Part shown: in pieces, positions 28,729 to 35,399 of the stretch
Position numbering within the stretch: the first letter of the stretch is position 1
Layout of the letters: every line of letters starts with the position of its first letter
Origin: Aliagarivorans marinus DSM 23064
Lineage (GTDB): Bacteria > Pseudomonadota > Gammaproteobacteria > Enterobacterales > Celerinatantimonadaceae
Direction of reading: 5' to 3'
Length of the DNA stretch: 35,399 bases
NCBI RefSeq assembly: GCF_000429485.1
Contig: NZ_AUBY01000032.1
Span: forward strand, 1-35,399
Made by a program: the position numbers and the translations under genes
Notes under the pieces: generated by a model
Seen by the model: the letters and a program-made list of their open reading frames with translations, nothing else
What the model was told of the DNA's origin: nothing
The model's database searches: none

Positions 28729-29706
28729 CTAATTGTTAGCTGGTTGCAGCTGTTGGCTGAACCATTGCGGTATGGCTTCTTCCAGCCAAAAGCGCGGGCG
28801 CCACAGACTACCATGGACAAAGCCCACATGCCCGCCGGTGTCGCTCAAACGATACTCTACCGCGGTAGAAAGCTGGTGTGCCTGAGGGATCACCCGCTTG
28901 TCCATGAAAGGATCGTCGGCGGAGTGCAGCAGCAGGGTGGGAATGGCGATGTGTTTGAGCTTACCCAGCCCGCTGCAGCGTTGGTAGTAGTCATCGGCGC
29001 CGGCAAAGCCATGGGCTGGCGCGGTGTAATGTTGGTCAAATTCCCAAAAGTTACGCCATTGCGTGACCTGCTCCGGTGCCAGTGGTGCGCTCTGCTGTTG
29101 GCGGATCTTGCGCTGCAGGTTGCGCTTCATACGGCTAAGCAGGTGGTGCTGATAGACCCGTGAGAAGCCTCGCTGGATAGACTCCGAGCAGGCGGCCAAA
29201 TCAAGCGGTGGCGATACCAGTGCAGCCCCTTTCACTCGCGAATGGGGCGTATCGGCTAGGTAGTTAGCCAGCAGGTTACCGCCCAGTGAGTAGCCTAGCA
29301 GCAGCAAGGGGCTACCGCTGAAACGCTCGCCCAAGGTGTCGACCACTTCGCCGGCAAAGGCACTGTCGCCGCTGTGGTAGCTGCGCCACTGGCGATTACT
29401 GCGCCCACTGCAGCCGCGAAAGTGCACCAATACCACAGCCCAGCCTTGCGCAGCCAACGCTGGCAAGATGCACTTGGCGTAGGGCGAGTGCACCGAGCCC
29501 TCTAAACCGTGGAACACAATCGCGAGTGGTTGCTGCTCACCGGGAGGCTGAACGGTTGGGTGCCACGCCAAATCGACAAAATCGCCGTCGCTTAGGGTTA
29601 GCTCCTCCCACTCCAAGGGGATCTGCTGATTACGCTTGTACCAGGTGGGAAGCAAGGTTTGCAGGTGACGATTGCGCGCCCACCATGGCGCATTAAAGGC
29701 TGTCAA
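28729..29706 (-). CDS. yheT: YheT-like alpha/beta hydrolase
   Basis: About 325 residues from the TTG at 29706. Alpha/beta hydrolase fold: FNAPWWARNRHLQTLLPTW (family N-terminus), LSDGDFVDLAW, FHGLEGSVHSPYA (oxyanion region), VHFRGCSGRSNR, nucleophile elbow GYSLGGN, HSADDPFMD (acid) and GGHVGF (His). The catalytic triad is intact. Substrate unknown; YheT is called a putative esterase. The open frame reaches 29961, but the part before LTAFNAP has no family likeness and no Met; the TTG start follows a candidate promoter. No strong Shine-Dalgarno site is seen, so the start is uncertain by some residues. Confidence 0.85.
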   Translation of the reverse strand: MTAFNAPWWARNRHLQTLLPTWYKRNQQIPLEWEELTLSDGDFVDLAWHPTVQPPGEQQPLAIVFHGLEGSVHSPYAKCILPALAAQGWAVVLVHFRGCSGRSNRQWRSYHSGDSAFAGEVVDTLGERFSGSPLLLLGYSLGGNLLANYLADTPHSRVKGAALVSPPLDLAACSESIQRGFSRVYQHHLLSRMKRNLQRKIRQQQSAPLAPEQVTQWRNFWEFDQHYTAPAHGFAGADDYYQRCSGLGKLKHIAIPTLLLHSADDPFMDKRVIPQAHQLSTAVEYRLSDTGGHVGFVHGSLWRPRFWLEEAIPQWFSQQLQPANN

Positions 29707-29739
29707 AGAATCACTACCACATTGTTCAATATGATCAGC

Positions 29740-29768
29740 ACTATGCGGATCTCGCTCACAAGGATCAA
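29740..29768 (-). promoter_or_regulatory. Candidate yheT promoter containing Dam sites
   Basis: On the minus strand TTGATC (29768-29763), a 17-base spacer and CATAGT (29745-29740). GATC sits inside the -35, inside the spacer (29748-29751) and just after the -10 (29733-29736). Confidence 0.4.
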
Positions 29769-29788
29769 GTCTGGCGAGGCGCAGATGT

Positions 29789-29816
29789 TTGACTTCGTAT
29801 CGGAACGCCCTATCGT
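29789..29816 (+). promoter_or_regulatory. Candidate promoter of the aldehyde dehydrogenase gene
   Basis: TTGACT (29789-29794), a 16-base spacer and TATCGT (29811-29816), 25 bases before the chosen ATG. Confidence 0.4.
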
Positions 29817-29841
29817 GGTTGGACCAGCAGGGAGAGTGTCT

Positions 29842-31269
29842 ATGTCTAGTCAACCGGCGCTTGAGCAAGCGCCTGCAAGCCAAGCCTATCTGGAGGGGCA
29901 GCTCCAAGAGCTTCAGCGCATCTTTAATCAGGGGCGATATCCCGATCTTGCTACCCGGCAACAGAGCCTTAAGCAGCTCGAAGCAATGTTGTTAGAGAAC
30001 AGTGAGGCTATCTGCCAAGCCATCAACCAAGACTTTGGCCATCGCAGTCGTGATGAAACTCGCCTGATTGAACTGTTCCCGGCACTGAGTGCGGTCCGCC
30101 ATAGTCGCAAACACCTTAAGCGCTGGTTAAAGCCGCACAAACGCGAGGTAAGTTGGTGGTTTGCGGGGGCGCGTAACCGCGTGCAGGCGCAGCCCTTGGG
30201 TGTAGTCGGGATCGTAGTGCCCTGGAACTACCCTTTGCTGCTGGCTATCGGCCCGCTGGTGGACGCATTGGCTGCGGGCAACCGGGTGATGATAAAGATG
30301 TCGGAGCACAGCGTGCAGTTAAGTACGCTGCTGGCGGAGTTAACTGAGCGCTATCTGGGCCGCGAGTGGGTGAGGGTAGTGGGCGATCGCGATGCCGAGC
30401 TAGGGCCGCTATTCAGCGCCTTGGCCTTTGATCATCTGGTGTTTACTGGCTCCACCCCCACCGGGCGGCGAGTGATGCAATCGGCCAGTGCTAATCTCAC
30501 TCCGGTTACCCTCGAGCTTGGTGGCAAGTCGCCGGTACTAATTGCCGATGACTACCCCATCGACAAAGCTGCCCAACGGATCATGATGGGCAAAAGCCTT
30601 AATGCTGGGCAGACCTGCGTAGCGCCTGACTATGTGCTGTTGCCAGCCGGCAAGCAGCAAGCCTTTGTGGACGCCTGTCGCCACTATTGCCAGCGCCATC
30701 TTCCACAGGTCGACAATGATGCCTATACCAGCATCATCCATCCGCGTTTTTATGAGCGGCTGGACGCGATGGCTAAGCAAGCCGCGCGTGATGGGGCTGA
30801 AGTAGTGGCGCTGCAACAGGGCGACGCTGAGGGGAAGTATCCGCTGAGCGTTGTCCTTAATCCGCCATTGACCAGCCACGTAATGCGCGAAGAGATCTTC
30901 GGCCCCCTATTGCCGGTACTGGAATACCAAGAGTTTGACTCGGCGCTCAAGCAGGTTAATCAGGCCGATAAACCGCTGGCATTGTATCTGTTCTCTGACG
31001 ACAGCGCGCTGCAGCAGCGGGTGATTGAGCAAACCCTCTCTGGCGGCGTCGCGCTCAATGATGTGCTAATGCACGTTGGCCAGCACGACTTGCCGTTTGG
31101 CGGGGTCGGCCCCAGTGGTATGGGCCACTACCACGGCCGCGATGGCTTCCTGCAATTTTCTAAGCTTCGACCTGTGTTTAAACAAGCCCGCGTGAGTGCC
31201 GGGCGATTGATGCGCCCTCCCTATGGGCGGCTGTTTCAGGTTATTATCGGCCGGATGTTAGGAAAATAA
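29842..31269 (+). CDS. Coniferyl-aldehyde-dehydrogenase-like aldehyde dehydrogenase
   Basis: 475 residues; NAD(P)-dependent oxidation of an aldehyde to its acid. It has the short N-terminus and LKPHKREVSWWFAGARNRVQAQPLGVVGIVVPWNYP pattern (split here as residues 97-131) of the membrane-associated class 3-like/coniferyl branch. Further motifs: IKMSEHS, FTGSTPTGRRV, general base Glu225 (TLELGGKSP) and nucleophile Cys259 (NAGQTCVAPDYV). FGGVGPSGMGHYHGRDGF is near the C-terminus. ATG 29842 has GGGAG 7 bases upstream; the frame is open further up but that stretch holds the divergent promoters. Aromatic or fatty aldehydes are plausible substrates; this cannot be fixed by sequence. Confidence 0.88.
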   Translation: MSSQPALEQAPASQAYLEGQLQELQRIFNQGRYPDLATRQQSLKQLEAMLLENSEAICQAINQDFGHRSRDETRLIELFPALSAVRHSRKHLKRWLKPHKREVSWWFAGARNRVQAQPLGVVGIVVPWNYPLLLAIGPLVDALAAGNRVMIKMSEHSVQLSTLLAELTERYLGREWVRVVGDRDAELGPLFSALAFDHLVFTGSTPTGRRVMQSASANLTPVTLELGGKSPVLIADDYPIDKAAQRIMMGKSLNAGQTCVAPDYVLLPAGKQQAFVDACRHYCQRHLPQVDNDAYTSIIHPRFYERLDAMAKQAARDGAEVVALQQGDAEGKYPLSVVLNPPLTSHVMREEIFGPLLPVLEYQEFDSALKQVNQADKPLALYLFSDDSALQQRVIEQTLSGGVALNDVLMHVGQHDLPFGGVGPSGMGHYHGRDGFLQFSKLRPVFKQARVSAGRLMRPPYGRLFQVIIGRMLGK

Positions 31270-31277
31270 GGGCCGCT

Positions 31278-31520
31278 ATGGCGTGTCGTTACTGCGAAGA
31301 GTCTTGGTTCTTCGCCAAGCTGGGGCGTTGCCGGCAGTGCATGGGGCTATGTGTGCTGTTGCTGGTGGTGCTTGGGCTACTGAATCTTTACCTGCCGGTA
31401 GGGCAGGCGGTATACAAAGTGGCGCTGCAGCTTAGTTGGTTGGCGGTGGCTGTCCTTAGCCTCGGCCATCTGGTGATGGCGCTTTACTACTGGCTCTCTG
31501 AGCGAAATGATAAGGGCTGA
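31278..31520 (+). CDS. DUF3624 family small membrane protein with CxxC pairs
   Basis: 80 residues. MACRYCEESWFFAKLGRCRQCM carries two CxxC pairs (Cys3/6 and Cys18/21), a likely small zinc ribbon, followed by two hydrophobic spans (about 22-41 and 48-70). This is the DUF3624 pattern; function unknown. AAGGG lies 6 bases before the ATG, and the gene begins 8 bases after the aldehyde dehydrogenase, so they are probably cotranscribed. Its last 34 bases overlap the 3' end of miaA on the other strand. Confidence 0.8.
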   Translation: MACRYCEESWFFAKLGRCRQCMGLCVLLLVVLGLLNLYLPVGQAVYKVALQLSWLAVAVLSLGHLVMALYYWLSERNDKG

Positions 31521-32434
31521 TAGTCGCGCCCTTCGATAATCGGTAGCGCTTGTTCCACAAGATCTTGCTCGGGCTTGAGCCAATGGATCGCATCGCCGCG
31601 GCGTTGCATCTTGCGGAACCAGGTGTCTTGGCGCTTGGCAAACTGGTGGATCTGCGAGTTGAGCTTTTGGAACATATCGTTGTAGCTAAGCTCACCTTTA
31701 AGGTACTGGGCGACCATCCGGTACTCCAAACCGTAAAACTCTAGGGTGTCGTAGCTTACGCCCTGAGCATGCAGCTGCTCCACCTCTTCAATCATACCTT
31801 CCTGCAAGCGCTGCTTAAGGCGCTCGGTAATGCGTTTACGTAATACCGGGCGGTCCCACTGAATACCAAAATACAGCGGCTGGACCTTTGGGTAGCTCGG
31901 GCTGTGGATCACCTCGCCACGGGCGGTGGCTTGGGCAATTTCGATGGCGCGCACTAGCCGTGGCCGGGTCGCCATGTCGGTGTCGTTGTGTTGCTCGGGC
32001 TTGAGCGCTAGCAGGCGCTGCTGGAGCTGTTCCAGGCTGAGCGCTGCCAGCTCTTCACGCAGGGCAGGGTTAATCGCTACTTCTTGCAGGGCAAAGTTCT
32101 GGCATACCGCATCTAAATAGAGCCCAGTGCCACCGGCTACTATCGGCTGTTTGTCCCGCGAGACGATATCTTCACAGGCCGCAAAGCAATCGCGCTGGAA
32201 GTGGAACACACTGTACTCCACACCCGGGTCAACAATATCAATCAGGTGATAGGGGATCTCCTGATACTCTGCCAGATCCTTCCCAGAGCCGATATCCAGG
32301 CCTCGATAGACCTGACGAGAGTCCGCCGAGATCACTTCGCCATGAAGTTTGCGGGCCAGTTCAATGGCCAGGCGGGTTTTACCGGATGCGGTGGGACCGA
32401 GAACCACCAGAAGGTTACAGAGTTCAGCGTGCAT
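31487..32434 (-). CDS. miaA: tRNA dimethylallyltransferase (divergent MiaA type)
   Basis: 315 residues; adds dimethylallyl to N6 of A37 in tRNAs reading UNN codons. P-loop GPTASGKT at 13-20, then ISADSRQVYRGLDIGSGKDL, IPYHLIDIVDP, VAGGTGLYLDAV, the RLVRAIEIAQATARGEV segment and YGLEYR are seen. The GSGKDLAEY form replaces the usual MDIGTAKP of hfq-linked MiaA of gammaproteobacteria, and there is no mutL or hfq next to it; it may be a second, non-orthologous copy. ATG 32434 is preferred to the TTG 39 bases earlier on family grounds; the Shine-Dalgarno site is weak. The 3' end overlaps the DUF3624 gene. Confidence 0.82.
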   Translation of the reverse strand: MHAELCNLLVVLGPTASGKTRLAIELARKLHGEVISADSRQVYRGLDIGSGKDLAEYQEIPYHLIDIVDPGVEYSVFHFQRDCFAACEDIVSRDKQPIVAGGTGLYLDAVCQNFALQEVAINPALREELAALSLEQLQQRLLALKPEQHNDTDMATRPRLVRAIEIAQATARGEVIHSPSYPKVQPLYFGIQWDRPVLRKRITERLKQRLQEGMIEEVEQLHAQGVSYDTLEFYGLEYRMVAQYLKGELSYNDMFQKLNSQIHQFAKRQDTWFRKMQRRGDAIHWLKPEQDLVEQALPIIEGRDYQPLSFRSESQ

Positions 32435-32489
32435 GAGTGTTCGAGTTAGCCTGTGTGCGGCGAATAGTAGCAATAATCAGAAGGGAGAT

Positions 32490-32519
32490 ACAAAAACGGC
32501 ATGTGCGAACACATGCCGT
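32490..32519 (-). terminator. Terminator of the DUF1127 gene with UUCG loop
   Basis: On the minus strand ACGGCATGTG (32519-32510), loop TTCG, CACATGCCGT (32505-32496), then a run of T. A perfect 10-bp stem, about 35 bases past the DUF1127 stop. Confidence 0.88.
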
Positions 32520-32552
32520 ATGAGCCTGAGATCCTTGGCCTAAAGCAGAAAC

Positions 32553-32765
32553 TTAGTTTTGCCAGAAGTGCTTGTTTGACTCGCGGTAGCGGTCGGCTTC
32601 GCTCAGACCGATGTCACGCAGCAGGTAAGAAGGAAGTTGCGCCAGTTGACGGCGAGTGCGTTGGCGTTGCAGCCATAGGTTACCTAATTGAAAAAAACCG
32701 CCGAAGGTGGTTTTAGCTTGGCTGAAAACTGAGTTGTTTTGAATGGTGGTGGTTGAGTTGCTCAT
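32553..32765 (-). CDS. DUF1127 (YjiS-like) small protein
   Basis: 70 residues. The C-terminal half shows the DUF1127 pattern: WLQRQRTRRQLAQLPSYLLRDIGLSEADRYRESNKHFW. Members are small, basic, arginine-rich proteins, some shown to bind RNA or to affect phosphate and carbon metabolism; the role here is unknown. AGAGGA lies 8-9 bases before the ATG. TTGACC (minus strand, about 32817-32812) is a possible -35, but the -10 is poor. It is a single-gene transcript with its own terminator. Confidence 0.88.
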   Translation of the reverse strand: MSNSTTTIQNNSVFSQAKTTFGGFFQLGNLWLQRQRTRRQLAQLPSYLLRDIGLSEADRYRESNKHFWQN

Positions 32766-33354
32766 GGCCGGATCCTCTTGCTTAATTTGCGATCAGTTTA
32801 GATCTGCACCACTTGGTCAACAAACTGATTTAGCTCATTAATTTTGATAAGAAAAACTAATGCATATGGTTTGACCTAAAGCCACTAGAGGCATGCGTTG
32901 GATAACGTTGAATAAATAGTCAGAATGGTGAATATGTATTACCTTTGCGACTCTATTAGTAGAAAGTGATGACTTAACATATCCAATACTTAACAGATGC
33001 TTACGTGGGGTTTTGGGCGTTAGCATAGCCCTATGCATAGGCTACTGACTATTTTGTCTAAATTGACTCTATTCAGTTGCGCTTGATGTGTTCCGGAGCC
33101 GTTAGTCGGTGTTATCGCTCATTGCCCCTGAGATTAGAAATTTCACGTAATAAATTATCTGAATTTCATTTGTTTTAGATCAATTTATATTCAGCGCCTT
33201 AAGTTCTTTTCGTGCTCGCTGCGCGGTCTGGCTAACGCTTTCGTTACACGCCCTAGGACCTGTACGCATTTCGTCGGGTTTTTCGCCTTCCCCTATGAGT
33301 GCTAAAGTGTATGAACCCAAGGACAACAACGAAAAGAGACATTCAGGATAGAAC
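32766..33354. other. 589-base gene-free region between DUF1127 and the aminotransferase gene
   Basis: AT-rich for most of its length, with no open frame that has a start site and family likeness. It holds an 18-bp palindrome with one extra base (TAGCC-c-TATGCATAGGCTA, 33026-33044), a TAACG-CTTT-CGTTA small hairpin near 33232-33245, and a weak promoter-like pair TTCATT-N17-TATTCA (about 33166-33193) directed to the downstream gene. It could carry a regulatory RNA, but I see no terminator that would end one. Confidence 0.5.
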
Positions 33355-34476
33355 ATGAATATTGAGTCGTTTAACCCCCCTCGTCGCACCTTAATGGGCC
33401 CCGGCCCATCAGATATTTCCCCTGCCGTATTGCAAGCGCAAAGCCGCCCCATCGTCGGCCACCTGGACCCATTGTTCATCAAGATGATGGATGAGATTAA
33501 GCAACTACTGCAGTACGCCTTCCAAACCGAGAACCCTCATACCTTTGCGGTATCTGCGCCGGGCTCTGCGGGCATGGAGACCTGCTTTGTAAACCTGGTC
33601 GAACCGGGCGATAAAGTCGTGGTGTGTATTAATGGCGTGTTTGGTCAGCGCATGCTGGAGAATGTCGAGCGCTGCGGTGGCGAGGCTGTTGTTGTTGAAG
33701 ATGAATGGGGCCAAGCGGTTAGCGTTGATAAGGTGGCAGCAGCACTCGAGCAACATAGCGATGCCAAGTTTGTCGCCTTTGTTCACGCCGAGACCTCGAC
33801 CGGTGTTGCCTCCGATGCCCAAGCGCTGTGTGCGCTGGCCAAGCAGCATGGTTGTCTGACTATCGTCGATAGCGTGACATCTCTTGGCGGTATTCCATTA
33901 AAGGTTGATGAGTGGGGCATTGATGCTATCTACTCGGGCTCGCAAAAATGCCTGTCTTGTGTACCGGGGATCTCGCCAGTGAGCTTTAGCCCAGCGGCTA
34001 TTGAGAAACTCAAGGCGCGTAAATCGAAAGTACAGAGTTGGTTCCTCGATCAGACCTTGGTCATGGGCTATTGGTCGGGAGAACAGAAACGCTCCTATCA
34101 CCATACCGCCCCGGTTACCGCGCTGTATGCACTGCATGAGTCTTTACTACAGCTATATAAAGAAGACTTAGAGAATGCATGGGCCCGCCACGCGGCGATG
34201 CACCAAGAGTTAAAAGCAGGCTTAGACAAGCTAGGCCTGACCTTGATGGTCGATGAAGCAATTCGACTGCCTCAGCTAAACCTGATCGCCATTCCAGAAG
34301 GTCTGGACGATGCCGCAGTTCGTAAACAGCTATTGGAAGATTACAACCTTGAGATTGGAGCTGGTCTGGGTAAGTTTGCCGGTAAGGCTTGGCGAATTGG
34401 TTTGATGGGCTATGCCGCTCGCAAGGAAAACATTGCGCTTTGCTTGGCCGCATTGGCCAAGGTTATTCAGCAATAG
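33355..34476 (+). CDS. Class V aminotransferase (alanine/serine-glyoxylate aminotransferase-like)
   Basis: 373 residues; PLP enzyme of the AGXT/serine-pyruvate family, which moves an amino group from alanine or serine to glyoxylate. [14 protein letters not shown] at the N-terminus, [15 protein letters not shown] (cofactor phosphate site), HAETSTGV, Asp172 in [11 protein letters not shown] and PLP Lys198 in YSGSQKCLS are clear; the C-terminal domain ends with [19 protein letters not shown] precedes the ATG by 6 bases. It is monocistronic: a long upstream gap and a terminator 19 bases past the stop. The exact amino donor and acceptor are not settled; purine-derived or aspartate-type members also exist. 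Confidence 0.88.
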   Translation: MNIESFNPPRRTLMGPGPSDISPAVLQAQSRPIVGHLDPLFIKMMDEIKQLLQYAFQTENPHTFAVSAPGSAGMETCFVNLVEPGDKVVVCINGVFGQRMLENVERCGGEAVVVEDEWGQAVSVDKVAAALEQHSDAKFVAFVHAETSTGVASDAQALCALAKQHGCLTIVDSVTSLGGIPLKVDEWGIDAIYSGSQKCLSCVPGISPVSFSPAAIEKLKARKSKVQSWFLDQTLVMGYWSGEQKRSYHHTAPVTALYALHESLLQLYKEDLENAWARHAAMHQELKAGLDKLGLTLMVDEAIRLPQLNLIAIPEGLDDAAVRKQLLEDYNLEIGAGLGKFAGKAWRIGLMGYAARKENIALCLAALAKVIQQ

Positions 34477-34494
34477 CCAATCACTCTTGTACAC

Positions 34495-34518
34495 AAGGGA
34501 GCCGGGGGCTCCCTTTTT
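34495..34518 (+). terminator. Intrinsic terminator after the aminotransferase gene
   Basis: AAGGGAGCC (34495-34503), a GGG loop, GGCTCCCTT (34507-34515), and a T-run to 34518. Confidence 0.9.
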
Positions 34519-34526
34519 CTTCTATG

Positions 34527-34587
34527 TAGATAAGACAGATAGACAAGCCCGCTATATGGCTAAGCCGCCTATCTATATAGGTAAGCC
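34527..34587 (+). repeat. Four short direct repeats upstream of the flavin-reductase gene
   Basis: TAGATAAGAC (34527), TAGACAAGCC (34540), TGGCTAAGCC (34557) and TAGGTAAGCC (34578) share TAG-N-YAAG-M-C. The last two extend to a 15-base match of 13 (CTATATGGCTAAGCC, CTATATAGGTAAGCC). They lie between the terminator and the ATG at 34609. Confidence 0.45.
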
Positions 34588-34608
34588 AACGACATCAGGA
34601 CAAGCGAT

Positions 34609-35223
34609 ATGGAACTCGACTTTTCGCAACTCACCCCTAATCAGCGCTATCACTGTATGACCCAGGTGATTGCTCCCCGGCCGGTAGCTTGGATCCTCAC
34701 TGAGAACTCAAAGGCCGAGAGTTACAATTTGGCGCCGTTCTCCTATTTCAACGCCGTGTGTTCCGATCCCCCACTATTGATGGTATCGATTGGTCAACGC
34801 CCCGAAGGCGGCCCCAAGGATACTGCCGCCAACATTCTTAGCCGCCAGCGCTGCGTCGTGCATATTGCAGGCAGTGAGTTAGCCGGTGAGGTTACCGAAA
34901 GCTCGCGCCCGCTCGCCGTTGGTGAGTCAGAGGTCAGCGCGCAGGCATTAGCATTGGCGGAGTTCGATGAATCGCCATTGCCCCGTTTAGCGAATGCCAA
35001 GGTGGCCCTTTACTGTGAGCTCTATAAAAGTGAAGAGATTGGCAGCGCGCCTCAGCAGCTACTGTTTCTGGAGGTCAAGCAGGTACACATCAGTGATGAG
35101 ATTGCCGCTAACAAGGGTGAACGGCTAAAAGTTGATGCCACTGCACTGGATCCTCTAGGCCGCTTGGGCGGAGGGGAGTACTGGGTAGGCGGTGAGATCC
35201 TCACAATTGATCGCCCAAGTTAG
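34609..35223 (+). CDS. Flavin reductase-like FMN-binding domain protein
   Basis: 204 residues with the split-barrel flavin reductase fold. Visible family motifs: APRPVAWILTENS, NLAPFSYFNAVCSDPPLLMVSIG, KDTAANILSRQRCVVHIA, and DPLGRLGGGEYW at the C-terminus. Such proteins bind FMN and either reduce it with NAD(P)H for a partner oxygenase or act as oxidoreductases; the partner is not visible here. The Shine-Dalgarno site is poor (AGGACAAGCGAT before ATG). A single gene between a terminator and the rRNA promoter. Confidence 0.85.
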   Translation: MELDFSQLTPNQRYHCMTQVIAPRPVAWILTENSKAESYNLAPFSYFNAVCSDPPLLMVSIGQRPEGGPKDTAANILSRQRCVVHIAGSELAGEVTESSRPLAVGESEVSAQALALAEFDESPLPRLANAKVALYCELYKSEEIGSAPQQLLFLEVKQVHISDEIAANKGERLKVDATALDPLGRLGGGEYWVGGEILTIDRPS

Positions 35224-35324
35224 TCTTCAAGGGCCGCATTTCGTATGGAAAATAGCCAAAAACAGGTCTTTTGCTTGATATTTGCTCGAACAACTCCGTT
35301 TTTGTGATTTTCTTCAAAAAAGCC

Positions 35325-35352
35325 TTGCGCAAAATCCTCGGCTCCCTATAAT
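35325..35352 (+). promoter_or_regulatory. rRNA operon P1-type promoter
   Basis: TTGCGC (35325-35330), a 16-base spacer and a perfect TATAAT (35347-35352), then a GC-rich discriminator GCGCCACC. A/T tracts directly upstream (35299-35320) look like an UP element, and the leader ACTGACACGGC is typical of rrn P1 transcripts in this group. The 16S gene should follow just beyond the right edge. Confidence 0.82.
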
Positions 35353-35399
35353 GCGCCACCACTGACACGGCACGGCGCAACAGGGTTTGCGGTGAAAGC

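Noticed and set aside
32838-33038. 66-codon open frame in the gene-free region
   Set aside because: No ribosome site, no hydrophobic or domain pattern, ends in unstructured AT-rich DNA.
33180-33482. 100-codon minus-strand open frame crossing the aminotransferase start
   Set aside because: Overlaps the start and leader of a well-supported gene and shows no family features.

Overview
The window is a chromosomal stretch of a gammaproteobacterium. Its gene order (pilMNOPQ-aroK-aroB-damX-dam-rpe-gph-trpS, then pabA-argD/astC-astA-astD, crp/yhfA, prkB, yheU-yheT) and the closeness of CRP, OxyR and Dam to enterobacterial proteins point to the Shewanella/Ferrimonas part of the Alteromonadales. This placement is an inference from synteny and protein likeness; no rRNA gene body lies inside the window. 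Base composition is moderate (two 60-base samples, in prkB and yheT, hold 30 and 35 G+C). One islet at 26.8-28.4 kb is far more AT-rich.

Layout. 1-76 is the 3' end of tuf, followed by a bidirectional terminator. 187-2346 (minus) is a large Ig-like-repeat lipoprotein, divergent from oxyR. A second bidirectional terminator separates oxyR from convergent mrcA (PBP1A). mrcA is divergent from pilMNOPQ (type IV pilus alignment complex and secretin), which is followed by aroK-aroB-damX-dam. A small reverse-strand DUF2970 membrane protein sits between dam and rpe-gph-trpS. After trpS come a 163-bp imperfect palindromic repeat and a terminator, then a DUF3833 lipoprotein (minus), then pabA.

19.6-24.5 kb is an arginine-catabolism cluster: argD/astC, astA, astD and a DUF1338 (HglS-like) gene. 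A strong sigma-70-type promoter overlapped by two tandem ARG-box-like sites precedes it. astB and astE are not in the window. crp and yhfA follow as a divergent pair, then prkB, yheU and yheT (all minus). Between prkB and yheU lies a single AT-rich gene, here read as a circularly permuted ATP-grasp enzyme with its own promoter. It is the best candidate in the window for something undescribed.

29.8-35.4 kb holds a coniferyl-aldehyde-dehydrogenase-like enzyme, a DUF3624 four-cysteine membrane protein whose 3' end overlaps a divergent-type miaA on the other strand, a DUF1127 protein with its own UUCG-loop terminator, a 589-base gene-free stretch, a class V aminotransferase, and a flavin-reductase-like protein. 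The window ends in a clear rRNA-operon P1-type promoter and leader, so a 16S rRNA gene should start just past the right edge.
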